Source: Micromonospora fulviviridis
GTDB taxonomy: Bacteria > Actinomycetota > Actinomycetes > Mycobacteriales > Micromonosporaceae
Direction of reading: 5' to 3'
NCBI RefSeq assembly: GCF_014648395.1
Contig: NZ_BMRA01000001.1
Coordinates: 500,521 to 564,520, forward strand
DNA length: 64,000 nt
The translations under genes and the position numbers were made by a program. Every line of letters begins with the position of its first letter. Position 1 is the first letter of the stretch. The notes beneath the pieces are model-generated. The model ran no database searches. It was not told the DNA's origin and saw only the letters and a program-made list of their open reading frames with translations. Below are positions 33,706-41,221 of the stretch, one piece after another.

Positions 33706-34809
33706 GTGGACGAGGACGCTGGGACGCCGGAGCCGGCGGAGCGAAGCCGGGCGGCAGGACCGAGGCACACCTGGGCGGGGCTGCCCTGGCCGGTACGGAC
33801 GGCCGTCACCTGGGGCGCGTGTCTCGTGGTGGTGGTTGCCGCGCTCTGGCTGCTCGGGAAGATCGCGGTGCTGCTGGCGCCGCTGGCCGTGGCGCTGGCC
33901 GGCACGCTCTTCCTCACCGCGTTGCTCGACCCGGTGCTGCTGCGGCTGCGCCGGCTCCGGGTGCCGGCGGCGCCGGCCGCCCTGCTCAGCATCCTGCTGC
34001 TGCTCGGCGTCCTGGTCGGCCTCGGGGCGCTGGTGTGGAACCTCACGGCGAGCCAGTTCGGCGAGCTGAGCCAGCAGCTCGACCAGGGCCTGGAGCGCAG
34101 CCGGGACTTCGTCACCTCCAGCCTGCCGGTCACCGACGAACAGCTCGACCGGCAGGTCGAGCAGATCCGCGAGGGGCTGAGCGGCAGCGCCCCCGACCCG
34201 GTCGCCGGGGCGCGGACGGCCGCCGAGGTCGCCGGATCGATCCTGCTCGGCCTGGTGCTGCTCTTCTTCCTGCTCAAGGACGGCCGCTCGATGTGGCACT
34301 GGGTGCTGCGCCGGATGGCCGGGCCGCGCCGCGACCTGACCGCCGAGGCGGGCCGGGCCGGCTGGCGGACGCTCGGCGCGTACAGCCGGGGCACGATGAT
34401 CATCGCGGCGATCGACGCCATCGGCATCGGCTTGGCGCTGGTGCTGCTGCGCGTCCCGCTGGCCCTGCCGCTCGCGCTGATCACCTTCCTCGGCGGATTC
34501 GTGCCGATCATCGGCGCCACCGTGGCCGGCGCGGTCGCGGTGCTGGTCGCGCTGGCCGCGAACGGCCCCACCACCGCCCTGCTCACCCTCGCCGCGGTGA
34601 TCGCCGTGCAGCAGATCGAGGGCAACCTGCTGGAGCCGCTCGTGATGAAACGGCAGGTCCAGCTGCACCCGGCGGTCATCCTGGTGGTGGTCACCGCCGG
34701 CACGCTGATCGCCGGCATCGCGGGCGCGTTCGTCTCGGTGCCGATCGCCGCGGTCACCTGGCGGGTGCTCGACACCGTGCAACGCCACCGGGCCGCCCTG
34801 CCCGGCTGA
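33706..34809 (+). CDS. AI-2E family transporter/permease
   Basis: The 367-residue membrane protein belongs to the AI-2E transporter (PerM/UPF0118) family. Two or three N-terminal helices (CLVVVVAALWLLGKIAVLLA; LAVALAGTLFLTALLDP) come first. A long extracytoplasmic helical region follows (LDQGLERSRDFVTSSLP). Five further helices carry the LVLLFFLLKDGRSMW, FLGGFVPIIGATVAG and EGNLLEPLVMKRQVQLHPA motifs that define the family. Family members have been linked to autoinducer, Na+/H+ or polyamine export; substrate here is unknown. GTG start with a GAGGAGG site. It is a single gene. Confidence 0.87.
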   Translation: MDEDAGTPEPAERSRAAGPRHTWAGLPWPVRTAVTWGACLVVVVAALWLLGKIAVLLAPLAVALAGTLFLTALLDPVLLRLRRLRVPAAPAALLSILLLLGVLVGLGALVWNLTASQFGELSQQLDQGLERSRDFVTSSLPVTDEQLDRQVEQIREGLSGSAPDPVAGARTAAEVAGSILLGLVLLFFLLKDGRSMWHWVLRRMAGPRRDLTAEAGRAGWRTLGAYSRGTMIIAAIDAIGIGLALVLLRVPLALPLALITFLGGFVPIIGATVAGAVAVLVALAANGPTTALLTLAAVIAVQQIEGNLLEPLVMKRQVQLHPAVILVVVTAGTLIAGIAGAFVSVPIAAVTWRVLDTVQRHRAALPG

Positions 34810-34826
34810 CCCCGGCCGCCTCCGGC

Positions 34827-35489
34827 TCAGGCCGGGTGCGGCTGGCGGAGGTGGGTGGTGAACCAGGTGGCGGCCTGGTCGGCCACCTGTTCCAGGGTGC
34901 CCGGCTCCTCGAAGAGGTGGGTGGCGCCCGGCACGATCCGCAGCTCGGCGACATCGCCCAGATCCGCCTGGGCCTGCTCGTTCAACACGATCACCTGCTC
35001 GTCCAGCCCACCGACGAGCAGCAGCGTCGGGGCGCGTACCGCCGACAGCGAGCTGCCGGCCAGGTCCGGACGGCCGCCCCGGGACACCACCGCGCCGACC
35101 CGCTGCGGCCGGGCGGCCGCGGCGACCAGGGCGGCGGCCGCGCCGGTGCTGGCGCCGAAGAGCCCGATCGGCAGCCGGCCCAGGGTCGGCTCGCCCGCCA
35201 TCCAGTCGACGATGGCGGCCAGCCGCTCGGCGAGCATCCCGATGTCGAAGCGCAGCTCGGCGGTGACCTCGTCCCGTTTGTCCTCCTCGGCGGTGAGCAG
35301 GTCGACCAGCACGGTGCCCAGCCCCCGCCCGTTGAACTCGTGCGCCACCGCCACGTTGCGCGGGCTGTGCCGCGAACTGCCGCTCCCGTGCGCGAACAAC
35401 ACCACCCCCACCGCCCCCGACGGCACGATCACGTCGGCCGGCAGCCCCCCGTCCACCACCGGCACCGAAACCGCACGCACATCCCCCAT
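34827..35489 (-). CDS. Alpha/beta hydrolase (dienelactone-hydrolase-like)
   Basis: A 220-residue alpha/beta hydrolase. VVLFAHGSGSSRHSPRN holds the oxyanion region, IGLFGASTGAAAAL the nucleophile elbow (G-x-S-x-G, Ser in GAST), LLLVGGLDEQV the acid Asp, and VPGATHLFEEPG the catalytic His. A cytoplasmic esterase is expected; substrates are unknown. The sequence matches the uncharacterised hydrolase often paired with phosphoribosyltransferase genes in actinobacteria, but no such domain is fused or adjacent here. The ATG at the end of a GGGAGGTGTGGGGT stretch is preferred to a GTG three codons upstream that would leave no space for the ribosome-binding site. Confidence 0.85.
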   Translation of the reverse strand: MGDVRAVSVPVVDGGLPADVIVPSGAVGVVLFAHGSGSSRHSPRNVAVAHEFNGRGLGTVLVDLLTAEEDKRDEVTAELRFDIGMLAERLAAIVDWMAGEPTLGRLPIGLFGASTGAAAALVAAAARPQRVGAVVSRGGRPDLAGSSLSAVRAPTLLLVGGLDEQVIVLNEQAQADLGDVAELRIVPGATHLFEEPGTLEQVADQAATWFTTHLRQPHPA

Positions 35490-35530
35490 ACCCCACACCT
35501 CCCGGCCCCGGGCATACCCCCCAACGGCGT

Positions 35531-35585
35531 GATCATGAAGTTGGCACCGAGGAAACCGCTCTCTCTAGCCGCCAACGTCATGATC
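35531..35585. repeat. Intergenic 15-bp inverted repeat (REP-like)
   Basis: GATCATGAAGTTGGC and GCCAACGTCATGATC are inverted copies with one mismatch, separated by 25 bases. The element lies in the gap between the hydrolase and MerR promoters. The arms are AT-richer than their surroundings, which is unlike the GC-rich terminators elsewhere in the window, and no T-run follows. Confidence 0.7.
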
Positions 35586-35633
35586 ATCGAAATGGGCGTG
35601 GGTGGTGGGTGGAGTGTGGCGCGCGGAGGGTTG

Positions 35634-35660
35634 CCTTGACGTTGGTGGCAAGGTTTAGCG
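35634..35660 (+). promoter_or_regulatory. Candidate MerR-type operator/promoter
   Basis: CCTTG and CAAGG form an inverted repeat 10 bp apart. A TTGACG hexamer overlaps the left arm and TTTAGCG follows the right arm, which is the layout of MerR/SoxR-type promoters. It lies 40 bp before the merR-type gene and probably controls it and the thioredoxin gene. Confidence 0.55.
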
Positions 35661-35699
35661 TTTGGGCGGTCAAGGGGTGAGCAGGTGGGGGCGGGTGGG

Positions 35700-36092
35700 A
35701 TGCGGATCGGCGAGCTGGCGGAGCGGGCCGGGACCAGCACCCGCACCCTGCGGTACTACGAGTCCCAGGGGCTGGTGTGCCCGCGCCGGTCGGCTAACGG
35801 CTACCGGATCTACGACGAGGCGGAGCTGCGCGTCGTGCACGAGATCCGGGCGCTGCTGGCGGTCGGCTTCGGGCTGGACGACATCCGGCCGTTCGTGGCC
35901 TGCCTGCGGGCCGGCAACAGCTCCGGCGACGTCTGCCCCGACTCGGTGGCGGTGCTGCGGCGCAAGCTCGCCGAGGTGGACGACTACCTCGACCGGCTCG
36001 GCGCGGTCCGCCACCAGCTGCACGACCAGCTCGCCCGCGCGATCGCCCATCGGGAGGAAACATGCCTCAGGACACGCAGCAGGGCCGACTGA
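35700..36092 (+). CDS. MerR family transcriptional regulator
   Basis: A 130-residue MerR protein. The winged helix has MRIGELAERAGTSTRTLRYY and ESQGLVCPRRSANGYRIYDE, very close to the family consensus. VVHEIRALLAVGFGLDDIRP and the long dimerisation helix AVLRRKLAEVDDYLDRLGAV follow. Three cysteines (VCPRR, ACLRAG, DVCPDS) could sense metal or redox state, but the spacing is not that of MerR, CueR or SoxR. It overlaps the thioredoxin gene by 31 bp in another frame, so the two are coupled. A redox-sensing role is inferred from that neighbour. Confidence 0.87.
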   Translation: MRIGELAERAGTSTRTLRYYESQGLVCPRRSANGYRIYDEAELRVVHEIRALLAVGFGLDDIRPFVACLRAGNSSGDVCPDSVAVLRRKLAEVDDYLDRLGAVRHQLHDQLARAIAHREETCLRTRSRAD

Positions 36093-36409
36093 CCCCGGTC
36101 ACCGACGAGACCTTCGCGTCCGTCGTGCTGGCCGCGGACCGGCCCGTGGTGGTCGACTTCTGGGCGGAGTGGTGCCCGCCCTGCCGCCCGGTCTCGAAGC
36201 ACCTGGCGGAGCTGGCCGAGGAGTTCGGCGAGGCGCTGCGCTTCGTCACCGTGAATTCGGACGAGAACCCGCAGAGCACCCGGGCGTACCAGGTGATGTC
36301 GATGCCGACGATGCTGGTGTTCCGGGACGGCCAGGTGGTGGGCTCGATCGTCGGCGCCCGGCCGAAGAACCACCTGCGGCTGAGCTTCGCCAGGCACCTC
36401 GACGGTTGA
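36062..36409 (+). CDS. Thioredoxin-like protein with WCPPC active site
   Basis: A 115-residue thioredoxin-fold protein. VVVDFWAEWCPPCRPV carries the redox pair Cys38/Cys41, with Pro at the position where classical thioredoxin has Gly (WCGPC). The cis-Pro loop is MSMPTMLVF and the C-terminal helix is KNHLRLSFARHL. WCPPC is found in resA/TlpA-like and some actinobacterial thioredoxins and usually alters redox potential. No signal peptide, so it is cytoplasmic. Its start lies inside the MerR gene with a GGAGGAAAC site. Co-expression with that regulator is nearly certain. Confidence 0.9.
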   Translation: MPQDTQQGRLTPVTDETFASVVLAADRPVVVDFWAEWCPPCRPVSKHLAELAEEFGEALRFVTVNSDENPQSTRAYQVMSMPTMLVFRDGQVVGSIVGARPKNHLRLSFARHLDG

Positions 36410-36470
36410 GCCGGACCGGATCGGGAAGGCGCGGGGTGACCACGGACCCCGACGGATCGCGAGGATCGTC

Positions 36471-36650
36471 ATGGCGAAACAGGACAGGTCCCGAGAGCAG
36501 GAGCTCACCGATCAGGAACGCCGCAAACAGGAGCTGAAGGGCTCAAAGGACTGGGCGGACCGCGCCTCCGTGGCACGCACCGCCGACGACCCGCGGGCCA
36601 CGGCGCCGCGTGACGCCGGCGGCCGGCCGTCCAACGGCCGCCAGTTCTGA
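36471..36650 (+). CDS. Small charged protein, 59 residues
   Basis: A short reading frame starting ATG with GAGGATC upstream encodes MAKQDRSREQELTDQERRKQ and continues with DWADRASVARTADDP to GGRPSNGRQF. It is hydrophilic, Arg/Asp/Gln-rich and probably disordered in its second half. No known motif is visible. It begins 61 bp after the thioredoxin stop and ends 12 bp before a strong hairpin, so gene boundaries fit well. Codons have mostly G/C third positions despite some AAA/TCA codons early on. I consider it a real small gene of unknown function. Confidence 0.6.
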   Translation: MAKQDRSREQELTDQERRKQELKGSKDWADRASVARTADDPRATAPRDAGGRPSNGRQF

Positions 36651-36661
36651 CGTACGCCGGT

Positions 36662-36697
36662 GAAGCCCCGGCCCGCGACCACGCGGGTCGGGGCTTC
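36662..36697. terminator. Bidirectional hairpin before the GH65 gene end
   Basis: A 16-bp stem with one mismatch (GAAGCCCCGGCCCGCG / CGCGGGTCGGGGCTTC, 4-nt loop) lies between two convergent stops. Confidence 0.85.
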
Positions 36698-36699
36698 GC

Positions 36700-39072
36700 T
36701 CAGGTCAGGTTCTCCGGCAGGTGCAGCAGGGGCGCCCGGCCCGGCGGCTGCTCCGGCTGCGGCCCGGACGGGTGCGCCGGCGGCACCGGCACGGTGACCG
36801 GCTGGGCGGCGGTGACCCGGATCGGCTCGCCGTGGTGGTGCAGCTCGATAACCGTGTCCGGCCCCCCGTTGCGCAGCGAGTACGTGGTCTGGTGCGGCCG
36901 GACGTCCACCCGCAGCCGCATCGACCGCCACTGGAGGGAGAACTCCAACCGGCCGAGCCGGCTGGAGAGCCGGGGCGAGAAGGAGAGCGTCCCGTCGTGG
37001 TCGCGCAGGCCGCCGAAGCCGGCGACCAGGGCGATCCAGGCCCCGGCGAGCGAGGCCATGTGCACGCCGTCCCGGGTGTTCTCGTTCAGGTCGTGCAGGT
37101 CCATCAGCGCGGCCTCGCGCAGGTAGCGGTGGGCCAGCTCGGGGTGACCCACCTCGGCCGCCATCACCGCCTGGGTGCAGGCGCTCAGCGAGGAGTCCCG
37201 CACGGTGCGCCGCTCGTAGTAGAGGAAGTTGCGCATCTTCTCCGGACCGGTGAACGCGTCGCCCCGCCAGTGCATGGCGAGCACCAGGTCCGCCTGCTTG
37301 ACCACCTGCTTCCGGTACAGGTCGAAGTACGGGTAGTGCAGCAGCAGCGGGTACTTCTCCGGGGGCGTGTGCTCGAAGTCCCACTCCTGCAGCCGGGTGA
37401 AGCCCTCCACCTGCCCGTGCACCTCGATCTCCGGGTCGTACGGGAGGTGCATGGCATTGGCCGCGTCCCGCCAGGCGGCCGCCTCCTCCTCGGTGACGCC
37501 GAGGTCCTGGGCCTGGTCCCGGTGGCGCATGGCGCACTCGGCGGCGGTGAGCAGGTTCCGCTGCGCCATCAGGTTGGTGTAGACGTTGTCGTTCTTGACC
37601 GCGGTGTACTCGTCCGGGCCGGTCACCCCGTCGATGTGGAACCGTCCGGTGCGGTCGTGGTGGCCGAGCGAACGCCACAGCCGGGCCGTCTCGACCAGCA
37701 GTTCCAGGCCGATCTCCTCCTCCAGCGCCTGGTCGCCGGTGACCAGCACGTAGCGGCGCAGCGCGTCGGCCACGTCGGCGGCGATGTGGAACGCGGCCGT
37801 CCCGGCCGGCCAGTACGCCGACGACTCCGGCCCCTCGATGGTCCGCCACGGGAAGGCGGCCCCGGCCAGGTTCAACGTCCGGGCCCGCTCCTGCGCCTGC
37901 GGGAGGGTGGAGTAGCGCCACTGCAGGGCGTCCCGCACCGCGCCGGGTTGGGTGTAGGTGAGCACCGGCAGCACGAACATTTCGGTGTCCCAGAACGCGT
38001 GCCCGTCGTACCCCGGGCCGGTGAGGCCCTTGGCGGCGATCGGCCGGCGTTCCGCGCGGGCGCCGGCCTGGAGCACGTGGAACAGGCCGAACCGGACGGC
38101 CTGCTGCACCTCCGGGTCGCCCTCCACCCGCACGTCGGCGGCGTCCCAGAACTCGTCGAGGTATTCCCGCTGCTCGCGGCGCAGCCCGTCCCAGCCGTCA
38201 AGCCGGGCCGCGGCCAGCCCCGCCCCGACCTGGTCGCGCAGCGCCGGCAGCGACCGCCGGCTGGACCAGCCGTACGTCAGGTACTTGACCACCCGCAGCT
38301 TCTGGCCGGGCTTGAGCACGCACCCGATGGTGGTGCGGACCCAGTCCTCGTAGCCCTCGGACTCGATGGTGGTGCGCTCCGGGGCGTCCACGTCGTGCGC
38401 CATGGCGGCGGCGACCCGCAGCCCGCTGACCTTGGTGCGGTGGATGAGCAGCCCGCCGTCGTCGGTGGTCAGCTCCTCCTCGGCCTGCAACGGCGACTCG
38501 AGCACGGCGGCCACCCGCGGGTCGCGGCTCTGCGGCGGCAGGGTCTCGTTGGCCACCAGTTCCGACTGGAGGATCAGCCGCAGCGGCCCCTCCAGCGCCT
38601 CGACCTCGTAGTGGATGGCGGCGACCGCCCGCTGGGTGAACGACACGAGCCGGGTGCTGCGGACCTTCACGTCCCGCCCGGCCGGCGAGCGCCAGTGCAG
38701 CTCGCGGTGCAGGGTGCCGGCGCGCAGGTCGAGCACCCGCTCGTGGAAGAGCAGTTCGCCGTAGCGGACGTCGAGCGGCTCGTCGTCGACCAGGAGCCGG
38801 ATGAGCTTGCCGTTGGTGACGTTGACGACGGTCTGCCCGGACTCGGGGAAACCGAAGCCCGCCTCCGCGTACGGCAGGGGACGCAGCTCGTAGAAGGAGT
38901 TCAGGTAGGTGCCGGGCAGGCCGTGGGGCTCGCCCTCGTCGAGGTTGCCGCGCAGCCCGACGTGGCCGTTGGAGAGGGCGAAGACCGACTCGGACTGGGC
39001 CAGCACGTCCATGTCGAGGCGGGTCTCCCGGACGTGCCACGGCTCGACCGGATACGCCCGTTCCCGGATCAC
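36700..39072 (-). CDS. Glycoside hydrolase family 65 phosphorylase (maltose/trehalose/kojibiose type)
   Basis: A 790-residue GH65 enzyme. The N-terminal beta-sandwich begins [15 protein letters not shown] and holds [16 protein letters not shown]. The (alpha/alpha)6 barrel carries [15 protein letters not shown] and the general acid Glu488 in [17 protein letters not shown], and the phosphate-binding region includes [13 protein letters not shown]65 enzymes split alpha-linked disaccharides with phosphate to give beta-glucose-1-phosphate and glucose. The linked beta-phosphoglucomutase-like gene, overlapping by 4 bp (GTGA), would convert that product to glucose-6-phosphate. The C-terminal 30 residues are a Pro-rich extension. 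No sugar transporter is adjacent, so the disaccharide may be internal, for instance trehalose or maltose; which one is unknown. Confidence 0.92.
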   Translation of the reverse strand: MIRERAYPVEPWHVRETRLDMDVLAQSESVFALSNGHVGLRGNLDEGEPHGLPGTYLNSFYELRPLPYAEAGFGFPESGQTVVNVTNGKLIRLLVDDEPLDVRYGELLFHERVLDLRAGTLHRELHWRSPAGRDVKVRSTRLVSFTQRAVAAIHYEVEALEGPLRLILQSELVANETLPPQSRDPRVAAVLESPLQAEEELTTDDGGLLIHRTKVSGLRVAAAMAHDVDAPERTTIESEGYEDWVRTTIGCVLKPGQKLRVVKYLTYGWSSRRSLPALRDQVGAGLAAARLDGWDGLRREQREYLDEFWDAADVRVEGDPEVQQAVRFGLFHVLQAGARAERRPIAAKGLTGPGYDGHAFWDTEMFVLPVLTYTQPGAVRDALQWRYSTLPQAQERARTLNLAGAAFPWRTIEGPESSAYWPAGTAAFHIAADVADALRRYVLVTGDQALEEEIGLELLVETARLWRSLGHHDRTGRFHIDGVTGPDEYTAVKNDNVYTNLMAQRNLLTAAECAMRHRDQAQDLGVTEEEAAAWRDAANAMHLPYDPEIEVHGQVEGFTRLQEWDFEHTPPEKYPLLLHYPYFDLYRKQVVKQADLVLAMHWRGDAFTGPEKMRNFLYYERRTVRDSSLSACTQAVMAAEVGHPELAHRYLREAALMDLHDLNENTRDGVHMASLAGAWIALVAGFGGLRDHDGTLSFSPRLSSRLGRLEFSLQWRSMRLRVDVRPHQTTYSLRNGGPDTVIELHHHGEPIRVTAAQPVTVPVPPAHPSGPQPEQPPGRAPLLHLPENLT

Positions 39073-39818
39073 GCGGGCGCCCCGGTGAGCAGCTCCGACA
39101 GGTCGGTGACCACCACGTCGGCGCCGTGCGCGCGCAGGTCGTCGGCCTGGCCGACCCGGTCGACGCCGACCACGTACCCGAAGCCGCCGGCCTTTCCGGC
39201 GGCGACGCCGGCCAGCGCGTCCTCGAAGACGGCCGCGTTCTCCGGCGGCACCCCGAGCAACTGCGCGCCGGCCAGGAAGGTGTCCGGGTGCGGCTTGCCG
39301 CGCAGCCCGCGCTCGCGGGCCACCAGCCCGTCGACCCGCGCCTCCAGCAGCGGCTCCAGACCGGCGGCGGCGACGACGTCCCGGCAGTTGGCGCTGGCCG
39401 AGACCACCGCCCGGCGCAGCCCGGCCCGGACGGCCTCCTCCAGGTAGCGCACCGAGCCCTCGTAGACCTCGACGCCGTCGGTGTGGATCCGTTTGAGCAG
39501 GATGACGTTCTTCCGGTTGCCCACCCCGTTGACGGTCTCCGCCTCGGGCGGGTCGTCGGGCGAGCCCTCGGGCAGGGTGATCCCGCGCGAGGCCAGGAAC
39601 GAGCGCACCCCGTCGGCGCGCGGTTTTCCGTCCACGTACCGGTTGTAGTCCGGGCCGGGGTCGAACGGGCGGAACGGCTCGCCGGTGATCGCCGCACGCT
39701 CCCGCAGGAACGCGTCGAAGGTCTCGGTCCAGGCGGCGTTGTGCACCTTGGCGGTCTGCGTCAGCACACCGTCCAGATCGAAGAGACAGGCGGTCACGTG
39801 AGCGGGTAGGCCCAGCAT
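39069..39818 (-). CDS. Beta-phosphoglucomutase-like HAD protein
   Basis: A 249-residue HAD-family protein. Motif [19 protein letters not shown] keeps both catalytic Asp residues of the phosphoglucomutase subfamily, with cap residues following. Other motifs are [13 protein letters not shown] (motif II), GKPHPDTFL (Lys) and [15 protein letters not shown] (motif IV). The [20 protein letters not shown] cap segment is typical of trehalose- and maltose-linked mutases. The protein should isomerise beta-glucose-1-phosphate from the GH65 enzyme to glucose-6-phosphate. ATG start. It is first in the two-gene unit. Confidence 0.9.
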   Translation of the reverse strand: MLGLPAHVTACLFDLDGVLTQTAKVHNAAWTETFDAFLRERAAITGEPFRPFDPGPDYNRYVDGKPRADGVRSFLASRGITLPEGSPDDPPEAETVNGVGNRKNVILLKRIHTDGVEVYEGSVRYLEEAVRAGLRRAVVSASANCRDVVAAAGLEPLLEARVDGLVARERGLRGKPHPDTFLAGAQLLGVPPENAAVFEDALAGVAAGKAGGFGYVVGVDRVGQADDLRAHGADVVVTDLSELLTGAPA

Positions 39819-39865
39819 TGCCTGAATCTATCCAGCGCACCGGCCGGACAAACCCGATTCGGGCG

Positions 39866-40333
39866 TCAGCGGTTCGGGCGGAGCGTCCAGACGACGGTGA
39901 GCGCCGAGGTCACGGTGCCGTCCTCGGTGCCGATCTCCACCTCGACCGGAAACTCCGGCCGCTGCCCGGCGTCCAGCTCGGCGAGCACCTCGGCCGGGGT
40001 GCGCCCCAGCCGCGCGGTGGCCAGGACCGGCCCCAGGGCGACCTTCTGGTAACGGATGGTGGCGGTCACGGCCAGCGGTACGGCCCGGTCCAGCACCTGC
40101 CCGAACGCGGCGAGCACCACCGCGCCGGAGGCGGTCTCCCCGAGGGTGAACATGGCCCCGGCGTGCGGGCCGCCGACGTGGTTGTGGTGCTCCGGGACGT
40201 CGGGGAGCCGGACCACGGCCCGGACACCGCCCTCGGCCTCGGGGGCGACCTCGACGAATTCGATACCGAGCGTGCGGGCGAACGGCACGGCCTCCAGCAG
40301 ACCGGCCGCCACCTGGCGAGAGTCGATGGACAT
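39866..40333 (-). CDS. Hotdog-fold thioesterase-like protein (DUF4442/PaaI-like)
   Basis: The 155-residue protein has one hotdog domain. FARTLGIEFVEVAPEAEGGV gives the first strands, and HNHVGGPHAGAMFTLGETAS gives the active-site helix. ALGP and LAELDAGQRPEFPVEVEIG follow, and VTSALTVVWTLRPNR is the last strand. Such proteins usually hydrolyse acyl-CoA thioesters; the GPHAGAMF motif matches the DUF4442/PaaI group. The substrate is unknown. It begins 47 bp from the divergent phosphoglucomutase-like start and ends the unit that starts with the VOC gene, 9 bp upstream. Confidence 0.8.
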   Translation of the reverse strand: MSIDSRQVAAGLLEAVPFARTLGIEFVEVAPEAEGGVRAVVRLPDVPEHHNHVGGPHAGAMFTLGETASGAVVLAAFGQVLDRAVPLAVTATIRYQKVALGPVLATARLGRTPAEVLAELDAGQRPEFPVEVEIGTEDGTVTSALTVVWTLRPNR

Positions 40334-40342
40334 GCCCAGACG

Positions 40343-40774
40343 CTACTCGCCAGTAACTTCCCGGGCAAGGGCCGCCTGGTCAGCGGGCACGGCCTGGCCG
40401 GCGGTGTTTCGCTCGGCATCGCTGCGCAGCACGCAGAACTCGTTGCCCTCGGGGTCAGCCAACACGACCCAGCCGCTGCCGTCCGGCTCGCGCCGGTCGG
40501 CGACGACGGTGGCGCCCAGGGCCTGGATCCGCTCGACCTCCCGGTCGCGCAGCACGTCCGGTTCCAGGCAGATGTGCACGCGGTTCTTCACGGTCTTCGG
40601 CTCCGGCACGCGCTGGAAATAGAGCCTCGGGCCGTCGGGCGGCTCGATGACGAGTTCCTCGTCGTCGGGCTCGAACTCCGGATCGACCGGGCAGTCGAAG
40701 ACCCTGCTCCAGAAGTGCGCAAGCTCGTACGGGTCGGCGCAGTCGAACGAGACGTTCCGGATCACGGTCCCCAT
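40343..40774 (-). CDS. VOC superfamily (glyoxalase/dioxygenase-like) protein
   Basis: A 143-residue protein made of paired beta-alpha-beta-beta-beta modules. IRNVSFDCADPYELAHFWSR, LYFQRVPEPKTVKNRVHICL and LDPDVL-type and WVVLADPEGNEFCVLRSD segments are typical of the VOC family. A pattern of this kind (CADPYELAHFW, NRVHICLE, DPEGNEFCV) is common in uncharacterised actinobacterial VOC proteins. Metal ligands may be His in VHICL and Glu in GNEFC. Function unknown; antibiotic-binding, glyoxalase and dioxygenase activities occur in the superfamily. ATG start with a GGGTGGCGGG site. Confidence 0.82.
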   Translation of the reverse strand: MGTVIRNVSFDCADPYELAHFWSRVFDCPVDPEFEPDDEELVIEPPDGPRLYFQRVPEPKTVKNRVHICLEPDVLRDREVERIQALGATVVADRREPDGSGWVVLADPEGNEFCVLRSDAERNTAGQAVPADQAALAREVTGE

Positions 40775-40964
40775 CCCGCCACCCTTGGGCCGGGCGGAGA
40801 AGTGGTCAACTCGATTTTCCGCGACGCCCGCCTGCCGCCCGCGGGTTGGCCATGCCGGTGACGCGGGCTCGCCGCCCTCGACCGACCCGCCACGCTCCGC
40901 CCGACAACTGAGATCACTCTGCGTGCCCGACCACCGGGGTCACGACGAGTGACGCCACCACCGA

Positions 40965-41130
40965 GGGCCGGGGAACCCCCTTCCCCGCCTTTGCTCTGCA
41001 GCCCTCCACGCAACACCAGCTTGAGCTGCTGTTTCTCGCCGATCGCCAGCGCGCCTCCCGGCCCACGCGGTCACTAAGCGTAAGTGCTGCCTCCGTGGCT
41101 GCAGAGCAAAGGCGCGGGAGGGGGCTCCCC
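40965..41130. repeat. Noncoding element bounded by 18-bp perfect inverted repeats
   Basis: CGCCTTTGCTCTGCAGCC at 40986-41003 is repeated in inverse orientation at 41097-41114. Outside these arms, GC-rich flanks (CCGGGGAACCCCC and GGGGGCTCCCCCGG) extend the palindrome with several mismatches to about 35-40 bp each side. The 93-bp interior has no open frame that looks coding and contains a smaller palindrome (CACTAAGCGTAAGTG at about 41072). The arms are richer in A/T than the neighbours. This resembles a MITE or a repeated extragenic element, but copy number cannot be judged here. The rest of the 447-bp gap between the VOC gene and the ATPase gene holds a terminator for the ATPase gene; I see nothing else in it. 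Confidence 0.72.
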
Positions 41131-41155
41131 CGGGGCGGTCCGGCCGTGACGCAGC

Positions 41156-41203
41156 GTGGCCCGCCGCAACACGCCCTCGTGCGGGAGCGCCGCGGCGGGC
41201 CAC
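41156..41203 (-). terminator. Terminator of the MsmK-type ATPase gene
   Basis: A perfect 12-bp stem (GTGGCCCGCCGC / GCGGCGGGCCAC, 24-nt loop) lies 19 bp past the stop on the minus strand. Confidence 0.6.
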
Positions 41204-41221
41204 CCCCGCCGGCGAAGGTTC

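Noticed and set aside
33577..35496. Long minus-strand frame continuous with the MT0933-like gene
   Set aside because: It is antisense to a complete AI-2E-type transporter and its composition is Arg/Gly-rich; only the last 60 codons look real.
36721..39447. 908-codon plus-strand open frame across the GH65/HAD genes
   Set aside because: No domain, no plausible start context and the GH65 and HAD proteins on the other strand are complete.
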